DNA of 64,000 nt, from contig JAMPIV010008058.1 of NCBI GenBank assembly GCA_024509875.1, forward strand, positions 317,501 to 381,500, read 5' to 3'. The notes beneath the pieces are model-generated. The model did not search any database. It saw nothing but the letters and a program-made list of their open reading frames with translations, and was not told where the DNA came from. Below are positions 52,542 to 63,719 of the stretch, one piece after another. The position numbers and the translations under genes were made by a program. Numbering within the stretch: position 1 is the first letter of the stretch; each line of letters begins with the position of its first letter. The DNA is from Oreohelix idahoensis. Taxonomy: Eukaryota > Mollusca > Gastropoda > Stylommatophora > Oreohelicidae.

Positions 52542-54076
52542 GTCCATGCACCGGTATGGTCTCTTCCACTCGAAGCTTTATAGTGATGATTTTTCCTCCC
52601 AGAATTATCATTCACAAAACGACCGCTACCAATTTTTCTCTTGGGGCTTTCTCCCCACTTAAAATTCTTGATGAGAGATTTCCTCTCTACATCCTCTTCC
52701 TCCAGTTTGTTTAAGTCCGATTGAGGGATTTTCGGCTTATCCTGGGGTAAGACATCTTTTTGCACTCTCCGCATAGTGGCCATTGTAAAACAGTTAAGTG
52801 AAGCTTGTCCGTGAAAAGGGGCTTCCCATTCCATTTGGTCCACTTTATCAAATCTATTTTTCTTTTTATTATCAGGCCTAATTTTGCCCCGTGGCGTGTC
52901 CAGGTCCTGATCCATGTTCCCACTTGTGGGTGTTCCCTCATGTGCTATGCTACACCTTTCTACAAAATTCTCAATGTCCCATCTTGCTTTGGGCCAATAA
53001 TAATTGTGAGCCACCTTTTGAATGATGGTACCTATCTTCTCATGGTCCCCATCTGGTTTCACATGTAGGCTCCTTATTAAGTCTGCCCTATATCTTTTAG
53101 GAAGTACCAGCTGTCCCTGACCTTTGGATCTAGCTCCAGTCTTCCTATACATCAACTTGTTTTTCATGTAAAAATCTCCCTTGCCTGGAGTTGTATGACA
53201 AGTTGACAATTTTCTGAAACAAGGCTTGAGTGTTTTATCCCCAGCCTGTGCCTTCCTCATCTCTTCTGGAGTGGTATCTAACATAATATCCTCCTCCTGT
53301 CTTGAGGTCGACCTGACCTGAAGGGTTGCCATATACACAGGTTTCCTTCTGCAACGGTCAGTGTCATGATTGTCCATCTGACAATTTTTACACCACCTTT
53401 TTCCTTGGTTGAAAGATTTTCTTTCATCATATTTCCTTTCATCGAATTGTGGGAATTTATTTTTATTTTCATACCGTGGCCTATCAAATTGGTGCTTACC
53501 TTTGTTTTGATCCCTAGGATCAAATTTATTAAAGTTCTGTGGTGCCCTAAAGTTATCCACTTGTTTCTTTTTATTACCTGTTACCTCTGCTTGAGCTGCT
53601 TGATACCTTTCAGCAACATTTAGCAACTCACCCAGCCTCTCTGCACCTTGTTCCATGAGAAACTTTCTCAGGTCTGGAGCCATGGACTCTCTTAATTGCT
53701 CTATAAGGACCATTTCCTTAAGATCTTGGGTTTTCCCCAGAGAAGTCCATTTCTCCAAGTATGTCTCTATTCGTGCAGAGAACTGGTGATAGGTTTCACC
53801 TGACAGTAGTTTAGCATTCCTAAATTTTTTCCTATAAAATTCTGCATTCTTTTCATACCTTAACAAAAGAGCCTGCTTTAGCATGTCATAATTTTCCTGA
53901 TCACCTCTGCTCATTTTTGCAAAAACTTCATAAGCTGCCCCACGAAGTCCCTGAGATAACTTTAAGCTCCACCTTTCTCTCTCTAACCCATACGTGGTAG
54001 CTAATAGTTCATACCTATTTAGGTAGCTCTCTATATCATCGTCTTTCTCAACAAAATGATCTAAATGAAAATTCAT
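52508..54076 (-). pseudogene. Element B Gag (SCAN-like, CCHC) without protease, plus integrase zinc-domain remnant and unrecognised segment
   Basis: 522 codons. SCAN-like capsid region (about residues 1-165), basic linker, knuckle CKNCQMDNHDTDRC (CX2CX4HX4C). Directly after it the protease seen in element A is missing: the frame jumps from CRRKP to ATLQVRSTS, which in A lie about 130 residues apart with YDSG between them. The integrase zinc domain has its His pair but lost the second Cys (ERCSIA instead of CDQC). The last 150 or so residues align with the unrecognised tail of element A. The frame itself has no stops. Joined in life to the N-terminal piece at 54390-54746 through the minisatellite. 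Confidence 0.8.
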
Positions 54077-54227
54077 AGCTGAGGTTGAGGCTCCTTGGCT
54101 AGCAGTGGCATCAGAGGCAAAGGGACTGGCACCATTTTCAGGAGCATGGCCTTGAAACTCAAACTCCCTTAGTCGTAACTCATGTTCCCTTTGTAATCTC
54201 TTCTCCTCCTTTTCTGCTTCCCTTCTG

Positions 54228-54490
54228 CAGCAATCTTCTTTCTTTTCTTCCTTTCTGCAGCTAATTTCTTCTCTTCTTTCTGCAGCTAATTTCTTCTCTT
54301 CCTTTCTGCAGCTAATTTCTTCTCTTCCTTTCTGCAGCTAATTTCTTCTCTTCTTTCTGCAGCTAATTTCTTCTCTTCCCTTTCTGCAGCTAATTTCTTC
54401 TCTTCCTTTCTGCAGCTAATTTCTTCTCTTCCCTTTCTGCAGCTAATTTCTTCTCTTCCTTTCTGCAGCTAATTTCTTCTTTCCCTCTAA
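54228..54490 (-). repeat. Minisatellite in element B gag with 25-27-bp units
   Basis: About nine copies of GCAGCTAATTTCTTCTCTTC plus a short pyrimidine run. Only the 27-bp form keeps the reading frame (nine codons, a KKLAAERE-type coiled-coil repeat); the 25- and 26-bp forms, which differ in pyrimidine run length, shift it. Confidence 0.88.
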
Positions 54491-54746
54491 TTTCTTCTCT
54501 TCTTTCTGCTTCCAATTTCTTAGCCTCAGCCTCAATCTGCAACCTCTTAGTCTCAGCCTCAGCCTCAAATTGTAACTTCTTAATTTCCCTTTCAGCCTCT
54601 AACTTTCTTTCGGCTTCAAACCTTCTTTCGCGTTCAATAAATTTGTCACATTCCGTAGTGACATAGGCAACCATAACTTGCCCATCTAATCCTAACTCTT
54701 TTGCAGTCTGAACAGCAGCAGATCGAAATTTGGCCAGGTCTGCCAT
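54390..54746 (-). pseudogene. Element B Gag N-terminus
   Basis: ATG at 54746: MADLAKFRSAAVQTAKELG, very close to the start of element A Gag, followed by a Glu/Lys/Arg coiled coil. The frame closes inside the minisatellite because of unit-length changes. Confidence 0.8.
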
Positions 54747-54925
54747 TGTCTATCAGGTAAATTTATACAATGTCTAACCAACAATTCAATCTCTAAATAT
54801 ATATCTAATGGACAACACAGGCACCGTGAGCTCAACCTTATTTAATTCCACCCAAGGATACCTTTTAATTCTTATATTCCCTGAAGTGAATTACCCCCAC
54901 TATTTTTAATAGGTAAAGATTCAAA

Positions 54926-54945
54926 ATCCCAAGAGCGAGACCCCA
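54926..54945 (-). other. Element B primer binding site candidate
   Basis: Minus-strand TGGGGTCTCGCTCTTGGGAT starts 5 nt after the 5' LTR; same phase as in A and C. The tRNA is not assigned. Confidence 0.6.
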
Positions 54946-54950
54946 ATATA

Positions 54951-57368
54951 TGTGGTGAAGTGGGATGTTATAAATATTTATAGGGGACTTAGTGTACTGA
55001 CTGAGATCAGCTGTGAAGGTATATATATCTAATAAGAGTAGTGTATTATATATAACCTTACTTGCTGCCACATATGTATACCTCAGTCAGAATTATTCTG
55101 GAATAGTGTGATGACTACGTTATATGTCTAGGGTATGTGTATGATGAAGTGTAAGTCATAACAACAACAGACAGATAAACAATTTAATTTATTCCACCAC
55201 ACTTGACAACACTGTGACACTCACATACATAAAACACTCTACAAGGATATCTTAAAGGAGTCACTGATAACTTTTCAAATAACAATATGTATTCATTGCT
55301 GTCATGAATGTATATGTGTCCTGATTCAAATACAAAGGGAACCAGGAATCACAATCAATTTTAATTACAAGTTATATGTACAGAATTTATCAATATGAAT
55401 ATTGTAGTGACATATATTATTAAAAGTATCCTATGTGTGTCAGTTGTGTAGTAGTAATATGAGGTAATACTGGTTTTGTTTTGTTCAAGCTCTGTTGGTA
55501 TTTGTCATCATGACTTCAATAGTTTGTCTTTATTGGAACTAGTATTGGAGATGTTCTCAGTTCCTGATATTAAAACAATTAAATTCCCCTCTTAATTGTA
55601 TTTTACAATGTCATTTTAAGATGGGGGTACATAATGTTGAGCTCAGCTGGCCACATCAGCTTATCTTGCGTGATGGCGGCAGGAAAAGACTCCTCTGCTC
55701 GATTTCTCCCCTGGGCTCTGGAGACACCTCACTGATAGCTAAATGGACCAAGGAGTATGCTGTCCGACTCTGGATTCAGCAAAGCTCTGACCAGGTGCTG
55801 CTCAATACCATCAAGACCACGGTCCCTGAAAACAAGAAGGATGTACCTTCTACTTCATAACTAATTGATACTCTCGTTCTACACTGAGCACAATACATCA
55901 CAAACATTGAGTTCAGAGCGTTAGGCCAACTGTCAGCTTCATCTGAAATACTTTATACCAGTATTAACCTCCTTAATGGTTACCACGCCTCTGCACTTCC
56001 AGCATTATTTCTGTCTAATCAATAATCTAGGTGTCAGTGTACTGTTTGGCCATTCCATGCAGTTTTACTTTCCTCCGACACCTTCTGTTCAGGCTGGAGC
56101 ATTATAGGCTTTACATCATGTTTGCTACTGAACTACACATATATACAGGCATAAATTAACAATTCACATTCAATTTTCATTAAAAGATACTGAATATTTC
56201 AAGCTTACCACAATTCATGGAAATACACAGATACGTTGACTAGCAATGAATTCTGGCACAAATACTGGCACAAATTCCCATCTGCTTATGTTCCAGGCTT
56301 TTATTTAGCAAAAATATGAGCTGGCTTCAACGCACTGTTGCTTTATCAAGCTTATTTGAACTAGTGGTCTCGAACTAACGCTCTAAGTGTGTATATCAGC
56401 AGTCTAGCCAATGAAGCCACTTTCGACACATTTTCAAAAAATACTCCTACTCCCGTTTCCCCTGACAACGAAAGATAGTATTTATAGTCCGACCAATCGT
56501 GTTTAGTCTTATATTTGTTGCGCTCCAATCAATTTGGAGTTAACATGGTAGGCTATTTCCGTACGTAAGGTTTTTTCAAACACGTTATAAAAAAATTTTA
56601 TGAGCAGAAATGATTTCATGCTGTCAGGCATCCCCACTATTTTATTTTGGTTATAATTTGGTAATTCCTAGACTATTTGCGTAACGTTTTACATATTCTT
56701 TGTCAGCAAGCCCTAAGGAACCCAAATATACAAATTTAAAATAGCTAAGTGGCTGCGTTCAAAATATGCAATTTCTTCTACCTCCTGTTTCGAAGATGTG
56801 CTGTCTGGGTACTGTAATGTTTTCAAACGTAAACCCATCTAATGTTATCTTTTCTAATAAGCGTTTTTCAGGATTTTAAAACCTAACTCTGGGAAGGTTA
56901 GTGTTTTTATCACTGTCCGTCTGAAAAAAAGTTAGTGCATGTGGCCTTACACGCGTGATAGTAGTAATTGTGTATCGCGCGACGCGTGTTTAGTGTTGCA
57001 CGTGTTCGGCTTTATGCCTCTCCCTTCTCTCTATCCTTTAGTCCATCTGTTCGTTCGTTTTGGTAACGTAGTATAATTAATGTTAGGATTAATTTAGGTC
57101 ATTACGCAGTGTGCCTCTCAATGTTTTTCTTAGAAATGCAATACCCGTTTTAATGTGTTGTGGAAACGCTTGTATTTATGCAGTGGCTTATATTTAACGT
57201 GGAAACGTTACAATTTGCAGACGAAGCATAAAACAAAGGGGGATTTCGAGTACATTCTTTGTGACAGCACTGTTATTTTACCATTGCTCTTTTCTTTATT
57301 AGAATTTATTTGTTAGGCTTTATAATTACCTGATAATTTATATATGTGGATTAGAATATTTCACGACA
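54951..57368 (-). repeat. Element B 5' LTR
   Basis: 2,418 bp, the uninterrupted partner of 39297-40771 plus 50070-51016. Confidence 0.92.
55621..55860 (+). other. 79-codon open frame antisense in the element B LTR, copy 2
   Basis: Same frame and same protein as 39967-40206. Being in an LTR, the two copies became identical at integration and have kept the frame since. Confidence 0.4.
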
Positions 57369-57373
57369 GATGT
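57369..57373. repeat. Target-site duplication of element B, right copy (GATGT)
   Basis: Matches 39292-39296. Confidence 0.88.
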
Positions 57374-57508
57374 GAACCAGATGATCCATCGAGCCTAAGA
57401 AAAGACTTACCAGGGTTCTCCTTCGAAGTTAAGTGCCCGTTCGGCACCGAGAGTCTCAACCTCTATGAACCTCAGTTATTAGAAATAAAAACTGACATTA
57501 TCAAATAA
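57374..57508 (+). other. Protein-like open stretch at the element B target site
   Basis: A frame of about 45 codons to TAA at 57506, with PSSLRKDLPGFSFEVKCP and LYEPQLLEIK, looks like the end of a coding exon or an older repeat ORF. Upstream of the B insertion (39180-39290) other frames contain protein-like pieces but also stops. Not recognised; could be chance. Confidence 0.25.
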
Positions 57509-58133
57509 AAGAATTCCACCTATGACAAATGAAAAGAAAATGAACGATAGGGAGTGATGATAATCAACAACCTACCATTTTACATATACCAGTATTATCC
57601 TATTTAGAAAACTACACCTACACACTTTTATTATATTAATACTTGTATTATGGACAGAAGGTCCATTGTATAAATTGATTATTGTAAATAATTCCATTGA
57701 TTTCACTTTTGATTGTCAATCCTGATTCAAACAAAATAGAGTCAGGATAATAAATTGAAAAAAAATTATTAACGTTACAAAACATTCAACCACTGACTTA
57801 CTTAAGATAGTCTTTTAAAGTGTAGTGTGTATGTGATTGTTGTAGTACTGTTGTGTTGTGTTGGATAATAAAATACCTGTTTATATGTTTTGTTGGTTAA
57901 TGCAACATTACACTACTTATTCATAACCCTAGACATCAAACGTAGTCATCATCATCATACATTCTAGTCAAAGAATAAGTCTGAGTGAGATCATAAAGGT
58001 GGTAGCAGAAAGGTACCCTGTAACTTAACATAATATTTATTATATTCAGGGACCTTCACAGCTAACCTCATTCAGTACACTAAGAGTACATAACAACAAC
58101 ATTTCTTAACATCAAATCCCCCACAGTTCTATA
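57509..58133. other. Non-coding AT-rich stretch
   Basis: No gene, RNA or repeat structure recognised. Confidence 0.4.
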
Positions 58134-59604
58134 AGTCTGAAATTATATTCAGCACGAGTCTGTTTTAATGTTGAATTAAATAGATAGATATATGTGAAAG
58201 TTTAAGAGCGATTATTTCATTTATCAGAAAGGCAAATATGGTTTGAAGCTATTTCATTTGAATTTAGATAATATTGACTTGTTAGCAAGATGGCGGCCAC
58301 GTGGTGATGTATTTAGTTCCAGTTTTGTTAAAGTTAAGAATAATTACTTGTATATTTTATTCCTTAATGTAAGAGTAATTTAGTGTATTTCGCGTTTATT
58401 GATTATTCTACTGTATATCTTTAGTGGTTTACTTTAATAGCCATTTAGATTTCTGGTGAGATTAGAGCCATTCCTTTGGGCGTAAAGCACATTTGAGACA
58501 TAAACGTTCCTGTTTGCTCCTTGCGGAGTAGGGCGACACCAGTGCGGCTGAATCCAACAGAAGCCTGCATGAAGCATGTATATGCTATGGCAGTGGTTTG
58601 TTTCTGTAACAATGGTTGTATATGATGAGTTCTCAATCTCATCAGTCGGCATGTACGACATGCTTCAGAGTGCAGTAATGAATATTGAGATGGATCAGTT
58701 GCGAGGTGGTGGTTTATTCTTATTATTGAGAGTATTTGTTGTACAGATAGTTGAATATTATTTTATGTCCATTTGATTATTATTTAATTATGGTTATGTG
58801 TAGAATGGTTTGTGAGAGCACGTGGGCTCACTTGGAGATATATATTTCTCTTCTCCGCTCCTGAGGGAGCATGGGGCCCGCAGTGTGGTTTGCCTCCTCA
58901 TGAAGTATTTATATGCTCGTGCAGTAGTGGTTTCGGTAGCAATCTGTGTTACATCGTGAGATTGCCAGCCTCATGCACAACACCATACTAGTCTCATTGA
59001 CGACATGCATGAGTATGTGTGTGTGATAGTTGAGTGTGCCATTGCAGTAGTGGTTTCGGTAGGAATCTGTGTTACACGGTGAGATTGCCAGCCTCATGCA
59101 CAACACCGTACTAGTCTCATTGGACGACATGCATGTGTGTGTGTGTGTGTGATAGCTGAGTGTGTGCTCTTGTAGTAGTGGTTTTGGTAGCAACCGATGT
59201 TACACGGTGAGATTGCCAGCCTCATGCACAACACCTTACTAGTCTCATTGGACGACACGCATGAGTGTGTGCGTGTGTGATAGTTGAGGGTGTCAGGTGG
59301 CGTGGAAGGACTGTTTGGCAGGTGAGAGCATCATTATTTAACTATTATGATTTTAACTAGTCGTTGCTTTGTTTGCTTCTTCAGATTAGCAACTGAGCAC
59401 TAGCTGGGTGTTTGGTTGTTTGGTGTTATGTTTGTTGGTTTATTTGTTTAATGTTTGCTTTGTCACTGAATGTGTTGTAAAAATAAATACAGCCCCTGCC
59501 TCAGAATCAAAAGTTTTATTGTTGTTCGGGTCGGTGCGAATGTGAAAAGAGAGTGATCACATATCACATCATCATCATCGTCGTCATCTCGCCCACCCTT
59601 TCAC
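58134..59604 (+). repeat. LTR fragment G, related to the long LTR of element F
   Basis: Reverse-complement similarity to about 34253-35830 of the F 3' LTR, ending CCCACCCTTTCACA. It is 5'-truncated at about 58134. AATAAATACA near 59483 is the likely polyadenylation signal. No internal region is attached; the RTE-like LINE begins right after it. Confidence 0.75.
58919..59290 (+). repeat. Three tandem ~125-bp units inside LTR fragment G
   Basis: Units begin at about 58919, 59043 and 59171 with GTAGTGGTTTCGGTAG or a variant and end in a TG-rich run. The F LTR has one full and one degenerate unit, so the array expanded in G. Confidence 0.8.
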
Positions 59605-62600
59605 AAAGTAAAAAGACATGCAACAGCAAGATTCTCTGCTTGACATCAAAGTGAGAAATCAACTTGATGTGCCAGACGACATGCGAGTAACATTATCAGT
59701 AACTGTACCTCGATTTCATGTTTGGATTCCAGAAAAACAATAGCCTATGCCGGTCCCAAGCCCGGATGAAAAAGGAGGAGGGCGGCCTGCATGGAGGCCG
59801 TAAGGAGGCAGCCCCTCCACCATGCAAAGGCACAACAGGCCAATCACCTGTTTGCTTTAAAACACGATTACGAGTAACACAAGAGAGAAAACCGGACTGA
59901 TTCTAAAGGCGACGAACTGGAACGGACTACGGACTACGACTTATGAAACATGGAACACAAGAAGTATAAATGGGAAGGAAGAGGAGCTGGTGGAAGAGAT
60001 GAGGAAAGAAAAACTAGAAAACCTGGCTATAACGGAAACAAAGAAAAAAGGACAAGGAGTCATGGATCTCAATGGCAACACGCTGCTCTACAGTGGTGTA
60101 CCCATATCCGAAAGAGCTAAGGGGGGTGTGGGTTGCATTGTGGCCCAACATCAAAAAGATAGTATCAAGGGGTGGAACTTTGTCTCAGAGCGCATTATGG
60201 TTGTGAAACTAAAAGAAGGAGAAACCATAGTCAACCTGGTCATAGTGTATGGGCCAAATGAGGATGAGAGAGCAGAGGTCAAGGAGGAATTCTTCGAGCT
60301 GCTTCAAAGGACAGTGGATGACTGCCTAGATGAAGTTATCATGCTCGGAGATTTTAATGCCAGAGTTGGAAATGACCATGCTAGATGGGGTGGAGTTATC
60401 GGAAGATATGGAGAAGATACTCTCAATGACAATGGAAAGCGACTCCTTAGATTCTGCAGTGAGCAGAATCTGATCATTACAAACACAAAGTTCCCCCATA
60501 AGCGCATACATGCATACACTAGATGTGAACCAACAAAGAATGAGAAGTCAGTGATCGACTATGCCATTGTTCGGAGAAGCTCATTCAAATATGTCCGAGA
60601 TGCAAGAGTCTGGAGGGGGCCAGAGATTGGAAGTGATCACTACCTGCTAACAATCAAACGAACAACTGAAAGAGTTGCTCAGCCTAGGAACTGCCCAACA
60701 TCACGCAAGAAACCAAGTAAACGAGCAGGAGAAATGAGCATTAGGACCTACAAGCTGAGAGAGCCAGAAATTAAGACCAGATATCAGGGGCTTATTGCTG
60801 CAGCGGTGAGCAACACAGAAGAACGACCTGATGACTTGGAAACCCTCTGGAATAAATTCAAGGATATCATAAAGACAGCTGCTGCAGAAGCATGCGGTGA
60901 AGTCCGACTTGGGAACCAGAGAAAGAGGACACCTTGGTGGACAGAGGAAGTCAAAGAGAAAATAAGAGAGAAGAAAATGGCATGGAAACAATACTTAGGA
61001 GCTAAAAACACAACAGGACAAATGGAAAAATATAGAGAATATGTGACACTCAGAACAGAAGCAAAGAACAAAGTGCTAGCAGCAAAACAGAAGTCCTGGG
61101 AAGAATTTGGAGAAAAGCTAGAAAAAGATGCACAAGAAAACCAGAAATTGTTCTATAAGACCCTAAAGAACATGAGGAAGGAAAAACAATGCCCTCTCAA
61201 ATTTATAAAGGACAAGCAAGGCAAATTGCTTACTGCCCCGAAGGAAGTAATGGAAAGATGGAAAGAATATTTCTCAGAACTCCTGGATGGTGAGCATGGT
61301 GAAGCATCAGAAATGATAACCACTAGCACAGAAGAGAAAACCAATGATGGTGAAGATGACATAAAGATGGAAGAACTGAGGGCAGCACTAGAGAAAATCA
61401 AGATGGGCAAAGCAGCAGGGCATGATGGTATAACACCAGAAATGGTTAAGTACATGGGAGCATCAGGCGACCTATTACTCTTAAAGGTCCTACAGGCAGC
61501 ATGGTGCAACAAGACCATACCAAAGGATTGGGAGATTGCCATCATAACACCAATTTTCAAAAAGGGTGACAATCGACAATGTGGAAACCATAGAGGCATA
61601 TCCCTTCTCAGTGTCCCTGGTAAAATCTACTCTAGAATCCTAGAGCAGAGACTCCGACGCCTAGCTGAGCCACAATTGGATGAAGTCCAGTGTGGATTCC
61701 GAGCAAACCGAAGTACTCAAGACCTAATCTTCACACTCAGACAGCTGAGTGAAAAGGCCCTTGAGTATAAGAGTGAGATCCATCTTTGTTTCTGGAAAAG
61801 GCGTTTGACAGGGTCCCCTGGAGCAAACTTTGGGACTGTTTGGCAAGGAAGAATATTCCAGCACCTCTGATTCATGCTATACAGAGCTTCTACAAGTCTT
61901 GCAGAAATTATGTGAGGACAGCAAACCATAAGTCAGAAGAGTTCAGGACCACCACTGGTGTAAGACAAGGTGATATCCTATCACCTTACCTCTTCATACT
62001 CCTTATGGACGATGTCATCAAGGCATGTAAGGAGAGAACAAGAAAGTATTCAGTGGGGTACTGGAAGATGAGACAGGTCTATATTTCGGAGCTGGCATTT
62101 GCTGATGATGTTGCCCTGATTGCTAAATCAGAGGCACATCTCCAATCCAACCTGCAAGTCTGGAAGGAAGAGCTGGAGAAGAGAGGGATGGTCATAAGCA
62201 GCTCTAAAACAAAATCCATGGTGATATCACGAGAAGAAAGAAAACATCAGATTAAGTTGGGAGAACAGGTCCTGGAGCAGGTCGACCACTTTAAATATCT
62301 CGGAGCTATTATAGACCGAAAGGGAGGCATCAAAGAAGAGTTGGCCACTCGAAAAGCAGCGGCTGGGAGACTTTTTCAGGCCATAAATCGTGGATTCCTC
62401 AGCAAGAAAGAGGTTGGTAAGAAAACGAAGATGGCTGTATACCGCTCCACCTATGTCCCAGTCTTGACATATGGATGCGAGTCGTGGGCAATGACTACAA
62501 CCCACAAAAGCCAGATCCAAACCTCAGAAATGAGGTATCTGAGGAAAGTGGTTGAAGTAACAAGAAGAGACATGGTCCGCAACCAGACGATCCGTCAAGG

Positions 62601-62911
62601 CCTAAAATCCCATCCGCTGCAGACCCAAATAGAACAGTCCCAACTAAGATGGTTTGGCCATGTCCGCAGAATGGGAGAAGATCGGCTACCACGACAAGCA
62701 TGGGAAACAAAGAGCCAGGGATCCAGACCTCCAGGACGACCCAGAGTCCGCTGGGAAGACAACATTAGACAATCTTTGAAGGACCGAGGACTAGAATGGA
62801 ACCAGGCCAGGAAGAAGACAGCTGATAGAATGGTCTGTCGCTCTCTCTTCCAAATCTCTACACCTCACGGTAGAAGGGGAACGACTAAGTAAGTAAGTAA
62901 GTAAGTAAAAA
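59605..62911 (+). mobile_element. RTE-like LINE
   Basis: 5' UTR with CCCAAGCCCGGATGAAAAAG, one endonuclease-RT ORF with a single frameshift, and a TAAG simple-repeat tail (62885-62908) of the type RTE elements have. AAGTAAAAA occurs at both ends (59605-59613 and 62903-62911) as a possible target duplication, though the tail makes this ambiguous. Confidence 0.82.
59942..62892 (+). pseudogene. RTE-like endonuclease-reverse transcriptase ORF, one frameshift
   Basis: The frame is already open before the ATG at 59990 (WNTRSINGKEEEL), so translation probably starts upstream. Endonuclease: LAITET (Glu), IMLGDFNARVGND, SVIDYAIV, GSDHYLL (His). RT: GKAAGHDGITPEM, RGISLLSVPGKI, CGFRANRSTQDL, LEKAFDRVPWSKLW (catalytic Asp), GVRQGDILSPYLF, FADDVALI, then a C-terminal region with RRMGEDRLPRQ and GRPRVRWEDNI. 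The frame changes between about 61786 and 61800, just before LEKAFD; the rest is intact up to TAA at 62892. A single indel has inactivated an otherwise complete protein. Confidence 0.88.
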
Positions 62912-63719
62912 CAATAGCAAAAATCTCAGTAGTTGAAGCTAGCTTGTGTATTTGTGATTTGCCGTTTTTATATAAATAAATGAAAAATCCTTACGATTTT
63001 CTTTCAGCTGTTCTGTCCCTAGCTATCAATATGTAAGCTAATGGTACTTTATTGGACTAGTGATGATGATGATTTCGACAACCTGGCGAAAAGGTGGTGA
63101 GGATTAATTTGGCAATCCATTGGGGGTCTGTAATCGGTAAACAAAAGTTAAGAACCGCTGCCCAAAGTGATAATACGGACAAAATTATCTTAATAGTTTC
63201 CTCTCGTAAATTTCTCTCACTGCTGTTGGTTTTTTTTTCCTCGTTCACATTCATTTCTAACGGCTGTACTTTAAATTTTTTTTATTTTTTTTTACACACA
63301 TGTTGTATTCGCAGTTCGACTTCGTTTCTTCTGATGAGGACATGATCATATGCTGCACAACAAAAAGACTGACGGTGGTGTTACTTGGTCCCTGAAACAC
63401 AGTGAACATACGATTCTATTTCTAAAACGCCTGCAGAATCCTCACCACACCTGCCCTGCCTAAGCAATTTTCATTCTGGAACTCTGTGTCTCAGAGAAAA
63501 AAGATGCTGGAGGTAACATCGGCAACACTAGGTTTTCTTCCACTAACCCCGAGTCGACGAACAAGGAGGTAGAATATGCTTGGGAAGAGTCACCACTAAC
63601 TGTAGTTGCCTTTCACATTTAGATCTACATCACTATTTACACGTGAAATTAAATTGTTTCAGCTCTCCTTCCATATTATAAAATGCTGTCCTCTTTGTAC
63701 ATAAACAACACACAACTGA
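62912..63719. other. No gene seen
   Basis: AT-rich sequence with a T-rich run near 63230-63295. No coding or RNA feature supported. Confidence 0.4.

Larger units (their letters stand above)
39297..57368 (-). mobile_element. LTR retrotransposon B (Gmr1-type, defective), interrupted by element C
   Basis: Minus-strand element with LTRs TGTGGTGAAG to TTTCACGACA and a 5-bp duplication. Its 3' LTR (39297-40771 plus 50070-51016) was split by element C. The internal region 51017-54950 has a gag N-terminus broken by a slippery minisatellite, the rest of Gag without protease, part of integrase and the first half of RT. By eye the LTRs differ at about 1%. Confidence 0.9.

Noticed and set aside
57374..57508. 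5S rRNA-like stretch around CGAAGTTAAG
   Set aside because: Only about ten bases resemble 5S rRNA; the internal promoter boxes are not present.
58919..59290. CRISPR-like array
   Set aside because: Units of about 125 bp without unique spacers, inside an LTR of an animal genome; a tandem repeat only.
63225..63300. Terminator or poly-T pol III signal
   Set aside because: Isolated T-runs in AT-rich sequence with no transcript unit upstream.
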